Assembly (NCBI GenBank): GCA_964058845.1
Contig: CAXKVR010000076.1
Coordinates: 62,001 to 126,000 of the forward strand
Direction of reading: 5' to 3'
DNA: 64,000 nt
Source of the DNA: Carex sylvatica
Lineage: Eukaryota; Streptophyta; Magnoliopsida; Poales; Cyperaceae
Shown in pieces: positions 10,116-21,352 of this stretch; position 1 is the stretch's first letter, and each line of letters starts with the position of its first letter. The notes below the pieces were generated by a model. The model did no database searches and was not told the DNA's origin. It saw nothing but the letters and a program-made list of their open reading frames with translations. The translations under genes and the position numbers were made by a program.

Positions 10116-12900
10116 CTTTAATGCTCCATTTGGCACCCATATTTCCTGTGAGGGCTCGCATGATGGTTCTACACTTCTAAATAGAGATTCAAAGGAATTG
10201 CATTCATATAACCGTTTGTAGTGTGACTTCAATTTCGGTAGCATATGAATATGAACTTGGAAATTCATATTTCAAAATGCAAAATCCCAAATCATGCTGC
10301 CAATAATATATTCTTGCTCCACATCCTGGTATTATTTAATTTGACAGAGATACAACATATAGGGTACACCTGCAATTCAATTATTTTGAAAAAAAAAAAA
10401 AGTTGCATTGTGAGGAAATACTGCACCGGGATTTGTTATCAGAAAAATAGATTTCCAAGGATTGGAGATTAAAAATTTAATCCCTATTAAGGAACACTTG
10501 TTCAGTAAGATGATGAGATTGAAAATAAAGAGTAAGTATGAGTAAAATATATATTATATATAGTATGTAAAGACTTAAATACTTTTCTCTTCTTTATAAA
10601 TTATTTTTGTCATCTAATATAATTATTTTACCATTCTCTCTATATTTTTTTGTCATTTAATATAGTTATCATCTCCAACAAATTACAAATAATTTGGATA
10701 AATTTTAAGAAGATGTTACAAGCACGGATACTGGTATAAGAACCAATCAAGAGCTGGTACAAATGAAATTAGAACGAATCAAGAGCTGGTACAAGCACAA
10801 ATACTCTTTTATTAGCTATTTCTACTAAATTAAAAGAAGAGGTTACAAGAATAATCAGAGACAAATGAAATAAGTCTTAAAATAAATTATAAGCATCATG
10901 AAAAACATCTTCAAATGTTAGATTACAAATGTACCGGTAGTCAGGTACTGTACTGGTACATAAAATTTCCAAATTATGAAAAGCAAATTATATGTAGCAA
11001 AATTAAGTTATTTCATTCTAAAAAAATTATCAGTTCTGTTAACATTTTTGGATCCGTCCCTTAATTATTTTCACATAGACTATTTTTCTTTGAAATTAAG
11101 CACGTATTGTATAAAATATGATCAAGTATATTATCATCTCACAACACTTAATTAGGCATAACAGTCTAAGCTCTACATTTTTCTTCTTCTTTTATATAGT
11201 ATAGACTGTTTGCATGATGGGCATCCATTGAGGCTAATTTGATTTGAATAGAAGATTAGTGGAGCATAATGGTCCCTAATATGAATTAACATCTTCATTT
11301 TCAAAGTCCAAACAATCAATCTGAACTTATCTCCATAAAAAAAAAAAATACTTGTAGATCAATATTTACATTTTTTATAATCGATTTCAATATTTTGCCT
11401 TCATGTAAAATAGTAATGCATATCAAAATATGTATTAAATTAGTTATATGTTTTAAATCCATGGAGATATAGCCTCTTTGATATTGGATCAATTAATCAA
11501 CACTGGTAAGATATATACAAATAGGACCACTATCATTGCTGTGTTCCAAAGGCTTTATATATATATGAAACAATATGTACTACCACAGTACATGCATGAC
11601 GTGATCGATGTTCACTAAATACATCAATGGGTTATGGGTGGGTAGTACTAATTGAATGAAATTTATTGAATAATTATGATAGATCTAGAAGATCTCATAC
11701 TGTCAGATACCACTTCAAATCAAATATACTAATTTAGGTGTGGCAAAAAAGTTCGTCGTTCGTGCTTTGATTGTGATTCGCTTCTGACTCGCTCACTAAT
11801 AGCTCGTTTGTTATTAGATCGACCTGTTAACGAGCTAGCTCGCTACTAGCTTGGTCCAAAATTAACAAGTTCAAGTTGGGACCTAGCATGCATGCTCACT
11901 ACCTCGGTTAGACATTCAATATGTAAATTTGTATGAATGTGTGTGCATTTTATACTGTCCAACTCAGTTCAGCTCGGTCCAACTCAGTCCAAAAAATTTG
12001 TAGAATTTATTTTCTTCTTAAAATAATATCCAGCCATTCTTTGCGAGCTAGCTCAGTCCAGCTTGTGATGATTTCAAGCTGAGATTTCAGCTTAGACTCC
12101 TAAAATTAGCTCACTTGTGATTCGGACGAGCCAGCTCGTTACCACCCCTAATACTAAATACTAAAGCATATATAAGAGGATTTTACGTTAGAATTAATGT
12201 GTGCTATCAAATCTAAAATGAATGGTACATATTTGTTAGAAATATCGGATGCATGACATATGGAGAAAATTACTGGGCTCCATAATCTGGTATGAATTGC
12301 GTTATGCTAAAGAAATATAAACAGGGAAAGGTTTACTCTATGAAAAAAAAATAGAGGAGCAGGTTGTAATATATAATTTGTTTTCATGCTAATTAAAGGA
12401 GAAAAATATCGTGCAATTTATGATAATATGAAATTTTGTTTTCATAAAAATTAATTATCTTAATGGAAGTATAAAACAAAACTTTCTCCTAAATAATTTT
12501 ATAAAAAGTGAGATCTGACAATTTATTTTTGGTTGCAGAGATGTACCATAATTTTATAAAATCAAACTTTCTCCTAAATAAATTAATTTCACAAGGCAAC
12601 ATTGGCAAAAAAAAAATATATATATATATATATATTCGTTGACTCTCCAAGGATGCAATTAATTGCTAATTAGTTTCAGAAACGCAATCTTTTTTTAATT
12701 AATTCAAACTATTTGGGATTTTAATTTGACAGTTGCAATTTGTAGGCTCTGAATTTTTGCCAGTAATTCACACTTGTCCAATTATAAAGGCCTTACAAGG
12801 CCCATAATATCTTAGCCCATAATACCTTTGTTCCTTTGACCGCTTCTCTCTATTTTCCTTGGCATCCAATCCACGTTTCTCAGTTCTAACTTCTGACCCC
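10116..12900. other. Intergenic, no gene recognised
   Basis: AT-rich sequence with small open frames only. A short piece resembling the recurrent MITE arm (TTTCAAAGTCCAAACAATCA) lies near 11298. A stretch with repeated GAGCTAGCTCG-like words (about 11745-12150) has the look of a decayed inverted-repeat element. An (AT)n run lies near 12618-12634. Confidence 0.4.
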
Positions 12901-12907
12901 AGTTACC

Positions 12908-13103
12908 GGATCCGTATCCTCAGGAACCTGACTCATCACAATTGAAACGGACGGTCCAGATTTAATCTCAGTCGGTGCATGCTCGGGATGGCACAGGGAC
13001 AGTATTATTTTTACTTTGAGATTCGTGCCAAGCTAAAATTTTCAAGTTTGGACCGTCCGATTCAGTTCTACTCAGTCAGGTAACCTGAGGGGATGTGAAT
13101 TCG
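12908..13103. mobile_element. Promoter-proximal foldback MITE (hAT-like)
   Basis: The inverted arms are GGATCCGTATCCTCAGGAAC... and the complement of GTAACCTGAGGGGATGTGAA. Both arms contain ACGGACGGTCCA / TGGACCGTCCGA. The flanks CAGTTACC (12900-12907) and CAGTAACC (13104-13111) look like an 8-bp target duplication with one change, as expected for hAT-derived MITEs. It ends only about 140 bp before the tRNase Z start codon. A relative lies at about 46536-46775. Confidence 0.7.
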
Positions 13104-13245
13104 CAGTAACCCAGTCTCCAAAAACATCAAAACCCCTTCCATTTAAAAATTAAAAATGGAAACTTGGGAAATGGAAAGTTAGAAACCCTCTAAAATTGGA
13201 TGTGATAATAAAATTATAAAACCCCCCTCTACTCAACCCGCCACA

Positions 13246-16200
13246 ATGCCCCCCACTCTTCGCTTCCTCGTCGCCTCCCCGTCTCTCTCTTGCTCCCCTC
13301 TCTCCCGCCTCCTCTCCTCCTCTCGCTCCATCTGCGCCGCTTCGGTTCCGACGTTTGCCTTTGGTCGCGCGAGAAGAGGCAAAGGCGGTCTCTTCACGCA
13401 GAGAAGAGAGAAAAGCGGGACTTCTCCGAGGGAAGAAGAGAGCGGGATAGAGAAAGGAGAGAAGATGGAAGGAAATGATCAGTTTGCATTCAATAAGCGA
13501 AGAGCTGAGGGGATGGATAAGAGCAAGAAGGGGAGAGCTCTTGAATTGAAGGCGCGAAAACTCAATCCTGTTAGCACCACTTGTTATGTACAGGTATAAA
13601 AGATTAACGATTGATTAAAATTTAAAAGTCTTCTCCTTTTCCTTCAACTTGCTTTGAGATTTTTAGTTGAATTTCGTATGATGGCTGATGGTGCAGTATA
13701 AGAGTATTAGATTTCTAGTGATAGTACTCTATTGGGATTATTCAATTAAATATAATAATTCAGTTAAAATCTTTCTATTGCTGTCATAATTAACCACTGA
13801 TTAAGCAATAGGATCATAAATTGAGCTTGGATCAAACTCAAAAGAGGAGAATTTGTTATCATTATAAACTTAATTACACTGCTTTGGTGCTGTACCTGCC
13901 TAATACTTTTCTTGGAGTCAATTTGTTTTTGTCATATTCTCTTTTTCTAATAGTTATTTAAAGATGTTTTTTCTTTGTTAAATTTTTAATAGATAATGGG
14001 AACAGGCATGGATACACAAGACACCTCCCCATCTATTTTGCTTTTCTTTGATAAGCAGAGATTTATTTTTAATGCTGGTGAGGTACGAAGTATTCAACCT
14101 ACTGGTTCCTAACAAGTAATTTTTATTTTTACAGTTTAAACTATGTAATTATCAGTAATAGTTTATCTAATAGTCAATAACTTAACAGGGGTTACAGCGG
14201 TACTGCAGTGAGCACAAGATAAAACTATCTAAGGTACTTATTTGCTGATGTGAGAACTACGTTTCCTTTTTTGTTTTTGTGTGTGTGTTGTATGAGAAAC
14301 TTGTAGCTGTTTTAACATTAGACTCTAAACCACATTTTGTCTCCATTATATAGATAGATCACATTTTTTTGACACGAGTATGCTCAGAGACTGCTGGCGG
14401 ACTTCCAGGTAACTTGAGTTGCTAGTTTACTAGCTCTTTTGATATTTGCTTATTTCAGCTGAGAATATTATAACTTGTTTTGAATTGTTTACGTGTATAG
14501 GTCTTGTACTAACTCTTGCTGGGATGGGGGATGAAGGAATGTCGGTTAGTGATAGCATAATCTATCTTCTCTATCTCTCTCTCTTTCTGTCTTTGTTTAT
14601 TTTTTAATTTTCATATAAAGTTTGTTGAATGATGGTCTGATGTTAGTTTCTTTCACACTATAGGTGAACATATGGGGCCCATCTGACCTAGACTTTCTAC
14701 TTGGGGCAATGAGATCCTTCATCCCAAGAAAATCGATGCTCCATGCTCACAGCTTTGGGCTGGATGCCACATCATCATCCCCTAGAGCAAAAGATGGAAG
14801 CTTGGACAATGCAATTGTGCTCATAGATGATGAGGTTGTTCGGATTTCTTCCATGTTTGTGAGGCCCACTAACCCAAAAATTAGTGTGGATTCTGATCCG
14901 GGCGAGTTTTTAAGACCCGGGGACTTGGCAGTTGTTTATGTATGTGAATTGCCAGAGGTTAAGGGGAAGTTTGACCCAGTCAAAGCAGCTTCTTTGGGGT
15001 TAAGACCGGGACCCAAGTATCGAGATTTGCAATTGGGTAAATCAGTCAAGTCTGATTCTCTTGATATAATGGTATTTCCATTATTTATTCACTTATTTTT
15101 TTATCCTTTTTTAAGAGATTTAGATAATAAAAATACCCAGCTCACTTTGGGTGATTAGAACCGAAATATTGTGCTGCAGTTAGGTAGCCAAGTAGAGTCT
15201 GATTCAGCCAGTAGTATGGATGCATGAGAATAAAGTTTTGTTTTGCTTATTTATACCTTAAAATTGTGGTCTAGGGTTGTGATAATGGCTTAGCATGTTG
15301 TCTCTGCTGAGAGAATCGGCAGGAGAGGACACTTTAATTCTCTGTACCATCATTTTCCAGCTGACATGTACCAACTGGCATTCTGTACTTTCTTATTATC
15401 TTTGTCACCTTTAACATCATTTTTATATCTTAAATGCACTATTTGTAGGTAAATCCAAGTGATGTGCTGGGCCCATCATTACCTGGCCCGATTGTACTGA
15501 TAGTCGACTGCCCCACAGTGTTCCACACACACCAACTGTTCTCTCTCTCCTCTCTCAACTGTTACTACAAGGAGAGTGGCAAAGTTGTAAATTGTATAAT
15601 CCATTTGGGCCCTTCTGTTGTGACAAGCAATGCTGAGTATAAGCAGTGGATGAGTAGATTTGGCGAGGCTCAGCATATAATGGCCGGTCATGAAATGTGA
15701 GCTTTTGAGATGTTTTATTTAGTCACTAACCAAGAAGACTGTGGTGACATACTTTAGTTATGAAACTGAGGAATATATAATATTGCGAATACGCTTTGAA
15801 ATTTGAAAATATAATTTATAGCCAAACTACCAGCATATAGCTTCAAAACATATTATTATTTGTTGGCACGTATTCTGTGTCTATTTTGAATAAGTGATTC
15901 TTTCTTTTTCAGTAAGAACATGGAAATTCCTATCTTACAAGCAAGTGCTAGGGTTTCTTCTCGGCTCAACTACTTGTGTCCCCAGATCTTTCCTTCGTCC
16001 GGATTTTGGCCAAATTCATATGTAAATGATATCCCATCTGAGGAGAAAATCACTGATCTTGATGCACAATATGAAGTCATTTCTGCTGAGAATCTCCTCA
16101 AGGCATGTCACAATACCATTTGATTACATTAAGTTTTTTTTTTTTTTTTTTTCTTTTGCAGTTATAATTTGGGGCAAGTTGGTTATGCTGGCTGAGTTTA

Positions 16201-19200
16201 TATTTTTATTTATAATTTTGTTTTGTAGTTTCACCTGAGACCAATATCTCATCTGGGCTTAGATAGGTCAGCTATCCCAAATAAGCTCACTCGCGAGCAT
16301 ATTATTAATGAGATTTTATCAGAAATACCAGAAATAAAAGAAATATCACAGCAAATTTCCCTGCTGTGGCAAGAATCTCCTAACGGAAAGATGATGATGC
16401 CTCCAGTAGAGAAAAATGCATCCGTGACTGAAGAATCATGGTTGAAACAATGCTCTCTGGCAAATGAGGTATCTATGGAAAAAAGAAGGTTAGAGACGAG
16501 TGAAGATGCCTCTCCTCCTGAAGGAAGCTTGAGAAAGCGGTTTAGGGACTATTTGGATACTCCAATCCCTCCTTGCTTGAAGAATGTCACAAGGGAAGAG
16601 ATGGAGCTAGTTTTCTTGGGCACTGGCTCGTCCCAGCCTTCTAAATATAGAAATGTCAGCTCAATTTATGTTAATTTATTTGATAAAGGGAGCGTGCTTC
16701 TTGATTGTGGTGAGGGAACTCTTGGTCAACTTAAAAGAAGGTAATTTCAAGACAAGAATAATTGTGGTGATATTCGATGTCTAATCTGAGAAATAACAAA
16801 TGTTGATATAGTGTTTTTTTTTTCTTTTTCAATACATGGTAGAAAGAGCACATACAATTTCCTCTCTAAAATTATGTGTGGTCAAAAGTAACCCTATTTT
16901 GTTCCTTGAACCTCTGGGATGGAGGTTGCTAGGGGCTCTTTTAAAGTATGTAGGTATTGTATTGCACAAAAGTTTTCTGTCCTGTTACGTAGGGTGGTAT
17001 CTGAGACTCTATGATGTGTTTTTAGGGTGATATATATGACATTTCTTGTTTGACGAGGTATATGTGATAGTTTGACTTTTGGGAGCTATATATGTGATAG
17101 TTTAAATAACCTTTTTTCATCTTGTCCTGGTTAGGTTTGGCGTGAAGGGGGCTGATGAGGCAGTGAAAAAGCTAAGGTTCATATGGGTCTCTCATATCCA
17201 TGCAGATCACCACACAGGTCTTGCTAGAATACTAGCATTGCGGTCCCAACTACTGAGAGATGTGACCCACGAACCTTTGCTTGTTATTGGGCCGAGGCCT
17301 TTGGAGAGATTTCTCAATGCTTATGCTGGTCTGGAAGACCTAAATATGCAGTTCATTGATTGCAGGTATTGGTTATGATTTAGGCAAAATTCAGATGTTA
17401 TGATTTAATAAAATATTGAATATTAGTATGATGTTATTCTTTAGGCAAAATTTATATTATACGTACAATTTTCAGAGTATTGCATATTTAGTTGTAAATC
17501 AGAAATGTTCTCCCTACAAAATGTTAAAAAAGACGTATAATGCCTCCCCTTATAGCCATTAACTTTACTGTAGCCCCTCAGTCCCTTTTTTATCCCAACA
17601 GCAATGAAAAAGAGAAGGGGTGATCTGGTATTTCTTGAAATATGGCGAAAGTGTAAATACATGAGGCATTTGCGAGATTCTTTTGATGTTTCTCTGGTCA
17701 TACATGATTTTTTTGTTGTAACATTGTATAAAAATTTGGTCTTTATGTAAACCCAATGCCGTATCAGAAATATTGGTATATACCTTGTCAAACAAAAATC
17801 ATATTTTACAGTTACCTGATATAACTTGGTGCATATGGACTTGAATAGTGTATGAATCTGACCTAATGACTGTACTAATTGCTAGGCAAACCATGAGACC
17901 CATGGCCGAAACTGTTTGTGCAAGTGGAGTCCTGTCAGGTCTGTTTGCACCAGGAAGCCAGATGGAGAGCTTCAAGAGGAAACCAGGAAACCCTAACGAG
18001 GCACTAGATGCTCTGGACAGGTTAAAGATGGTGCTCTCGGATGCAGGTCTGGAGAGTCTGTATAGTGTGCCCGTTAGGCACTGCCCAGAGGCATTTGGTG
18101 TGGTTCTGGAGGCAAAAGATAGGGTTAACAGAATTGCAAAGGTGTTACCAGGTTGGAAGTTGGTCTATTCGGGTGACACCAGGCCTTGCCTAGCTCTCAT
18201 TGAGGCGGCCAAGGATGCAACCATTTTGATTCACGAGGTAATATTTAGTTATTGTTTGTCTCTGGTACAAGGTATTGTTGCAATAGATGATTTTTGTTTT
18301 TGTTAGCTTTATTTTCAACTAGTATTATAGCATACTTTCGTGTATAACTATGGAGAAAACTTTTCCCATTTTAACGTGGAAAACTTGAAAAATTATGACG
18401 CCAAATAAATAAAACAAGAACTATTATATTCAGGACATTGCTGCACACCCTCTTTCCATTTTGTTAAAGTAATTGTAACACCGCTTTTCTAGTAATTCAT
18501 TAATGAGGAGTAAAGAACTAAGGGTGGTTAGTTTTGCTTTTTAAATTAATAATTCTTCCTTTTCAGCACAATCCTGTGTGTTAAGTATTAACCATAGAGA
18601 GAAAATTTCCTACCTGGAAAACCTGAAAACAGTTGATACCTTCCAAAAAAAAAAGCAAGAATTATTATTTGCCCTACCTGACTGCATCCCTCTTTCCATT
18701 TTGTTTACATAAATTCTAAACCTGCTTTTCTTGTAATTCGTAAAGAGGGTCAGAAACTATTTAGATTTAAGGATAGCATGACTGGGGATATTTGTATTTT
18801 GTTTCTTGAAAAAATGAGGGTTATTAAAAAGAGTTGTTTTAGTTGCCGGGGTTTTCATACTATTTTTTAGCTTTTGGGAGGTACATATGATACTACCAAA
18901 CCTCGTTAATTTTCTTTTTCTCAGGCAACATTTGAGGATAGCATGACCGAAGAAGCCATAACAAAGAACCACAGCACAACAAAAGAGGCAATAGGGGTGG
19001 GCGTGTCGGCTGGAGTGTACCGGATCATCCTGACCCACTTCAGCCAGAGATACCCGAAAATACCCGTTGTGGAGGAGGTTGACATTGACAAGACGTGTAT
19101 TGCATTTGATTTGATGAGCGTGAACTTGGCTGATTTGCCAGCATTGCCAAAGGTCTTGCCACATTTAAAACTTTTATTTAAAAGCGAGATGGTAGCTGAT

Positions 19201-19236
19201 GAGGAATTGGATGAGGTTCAAGAGTCTGTTGTATAA
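13246..19236 (+). CDS. Long-form tRNase Z (ELAC2/TRZ3-TRZ4 type), 12 exons
   Basis: This endonuclease removes the 3' trailer from pre-tRNAs. Exons read as 13246-13593, 13993-14082, 14189-14233, 14354-14408, 14501-14544, 14664-15071, 15449-15696, 15913-16102, 16229-16740, 17135-17365, 17886-18237 and 18925-19236, giving 944 residues, the usual length of plant long forms. The N terminus is Ser/Arg/Leu-rich with few acids, like a mitochondrial transit peptide. The N-terminal half ([23 protein letters not shown]) is the degenerate metallo-beta-lactamase half. The C-terminal half is catalytic: [10 protein letters not shown], the HxHxDH motif (H667, H669, D671, H672), D821 in YSGDTRPC, H840-E841, H857 in HSTTKEA and H879 in THFSQR. 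The intron after exon 8 has a GC donor. A second in-frame ATG at 13465 (codon 74) lies after the presequence. Exon limits are inferred from splice signals and family alignment, with no transcript data. Confidence 0.93.
16103..16228 (+). other. GC-AG intron (intron 8 of tRNase Z)
   Basis: The exon ends CTCAAG and the intron begins GCATGT and ends TTTTGTAG. A GT site four bases on (GCAT|GTCACA) would put the next exon in a frame that stops after about ten codons, whereas the GC donor joins LLK to [10 protein letters not shown], as expected for the family. Confidence 0.85.
18345..18775 (+). repeat. Diverged intronic duplication, about 170-200 bp, two copies
   Basis: Within intron 11 of the tRNase Z gene, about 18345-18545 and 18598-18770 share blocks in the same order: GGAAAACCTGAAAA-like, GCAAGAATTATTAT-like, CCCTCTTTCCATTTTGTT, and a CTTTTCTAGTAATTC-like end. 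The second copy is followed by GGATAGCATGACTG, resembling the start of exon 12. Confidence 0.6.
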
Positions 19237-19368
19237 TAGGATTTTTTTTCAGTGATAAATTATTGGGTGATTAATTTGGTGCGATTTTTTTTTCACAGAT
19301 TTTTATTTTTATTTTTTATATTTGTTGTATTTTAGTGTAGTAAATTTTGTTTTATTGTTGTACTCTTA

Positions 19369-19804
19369 GAGCATCTCCAACAGTGATTGCTTACATGTGT
19401 CAATTGTTTTTATAATTGTTGAGTTATATGGCTATTGCTATTAGCAATTGTTGGAAATAATTGCTTAATAAGAAATTATTTTCTAAAGATGAGTTGGTTA
19501 AATGTTTAATTCTTATTGGTTATCTTAGAGCATCTCCAACAGTAATTGCTTATGCTGATATGTCAATTGTTTTTATAATTGCTGGATTGTATGGCTATTG
19601 CTATTAGCAATTGTTGGAAAGAATTGCTTAATAAGAAATTATTTTCTAAAGATAAGTTGGCTAAATGTTTAATTCTTATTGGTTAAGTGTTTAATTATCA
19701 ATTGTTTGGTTGATTGCACTAATGTAGGAGTGAATTGCTTAATTTCTAAAATGTTTATAATTGTTATTTAGCAATTAATTTCAATTGCTGAATTGGAGAT
19801 GCTC
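19369..19804. mobile_element. PIF/Harbinger (Tourist-like) MITE with internal duplication
   Basis: The termini are GAGCATCTCCAACAG and GGAGATGCTC, flanked by TTA (19366-19368 and 19805-19807), the 3-bp duplication typical of Harbinger elements. The left ~159 bp is present twice: GAGCATCTCCAACAG recurs at 19528, again preceded by TTA. It lies 130 bp past the tRNase Z stop, so it may fall in the 3' UTR. Confidence 0.85.
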
Positions 19805-19807
19805 TTA

Positions 19808-20740
19808 TAAGATATATTTGTCTTTTGTTTTGGATTTCAATAACTTCTAATGGGAAGTTAATTTTACAAATACTGCTTGTGTTAATCTTCAACTTTTACT
19901 TAATTATTATTATACCAATAGTAGCTAATACAATCCTTCAAGAGGAGCTAATTTGATTATTCTCTATTTTTCTGGCTAGCTTAATGCTGATATTATGATT
20001 ATTATTATAATGGTTACTACTATTATTATGTATTGTTACGTTCAAATGACATTCGTAGTAGTGAATAGATGTAAGAGATGTTGGAACTTCATTTTGAAAA
20101 CTCAAAATTTATATTACATTTGCTTAAATCCTCCATTCGTGATATTTGAAATTATGAGGGTTAATATGAAATTACAATTCTTAATTGTTCGTCGTTAGGC
20201 TAATAACTATCTTTTATTTTTGAGTAAAAGTTATTTTATTCTATTACTACTTTACTACATTCTATCTCCTCTATGTGTGTATCCTAAAAAAAAAAACATT
20301 TTAATTATTTCCTCTTCTATTACTCCATAAAAGCAAGGAACACCCCCAATACACGTTCGCTCTCTCCCCTCTGTTTGTTTGTACTTCACAGAGAAAACAG
20401 CTTTCAATTTATCTGAATTGATTAAATAAATTATGATCATATACTGGATATTACGGAGTCGGTCATTCCTGTAGTCATGTTCTAAGAAGTAATAATCTCA
20501 GATTATTTTGGTGGCGATTTCACATGGAATATGCTTAAAGATAGTAACTCAAATACGATTCAAAAATTATCTTTTTAATTTATTTTATTTTATTTTACTT
20601 ATTAATTAATTATGAAAATTTATATCTTAAAATATTTTCAAGGTAAGTCAACGCTGCACTATTTTTAATCCAAGCTCAGTTCAATTAAAAGTGTAAATTA
20701 AGTTCAAAACTCCTTTTGACCAAACAGCAGAGCCTCTGTT
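19808..20740. other. Intergenic, no gene recognised
   Basis: AT-rich, no supported features. The small open frames are A/T-biased and show no domain. Confidence 0.4.
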
Positions 20741-20749
20741 GGTCGGAAA

Positions 20750-20892
20750 TTCAGAATCACCTGAAGTAACTCAAATTTTGAGTTTCGATCCGCCATTCCA
20801 TCTGCTTTGGCACGAATATTAAAGAGAATCCGTGATCGGAAGGTTTAGATCTAATAAACTCAAAATTTGAGTTACTTCAGAGGTGCCACACT
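20750..20892. mobile_element. Small foldback MITE upstream of the MTV1-like gene
   Basis: The arm CACCTGAAGTAACTCAAATT (about 20759) is matched in inverse by AACTCAAAATTTGAGTTACT (about 20858-20877), followed by TCAGAGGTG. The ends are about 460 bp upstream of the start codon. A related, larger element lies at 27888-28100. Confidence 0.65.
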
Positions 20893-21352
20893 CCGTTGGT
20901 CGCTGGCGCTCTTCAGTCAGTCTGCGCGCGTCTCGGTCTCTTGTCCCGCAGCCCGAAAGCGGTACGAAATGTTGGCTGCACTTGGTTCACTGTTATATTG
21001 TCAGAGCCAACTTTTCTATGAAAACCCACTTGCACGGATTAAAATACTCCAGGTGCATGACCAATGTATTACTCGGTTGCCTTAGAAAAATAAAAATAAA
21101 AATAAATTATTTTCTTCCTTCTTTCTTCTCTCTTCTTCCATCCAAATCTCTCTCTCTCGCTGGATGCAATCGAAACCCTAGATTTCTCCGCTGATTTCAA
21201 TCGGGCTCTGTGCAAGTATCGACTAATCCAGCGTCAGCTAGAAGATCCTCGAGTCCAGTATAACTAGGGATCTGGAGCTCGTCTTACTTTTGTAATTACT
21301 TCAATTAGTTCATCGTGCTTAATTGATAGATCATATACCATCGAATTGAGAT

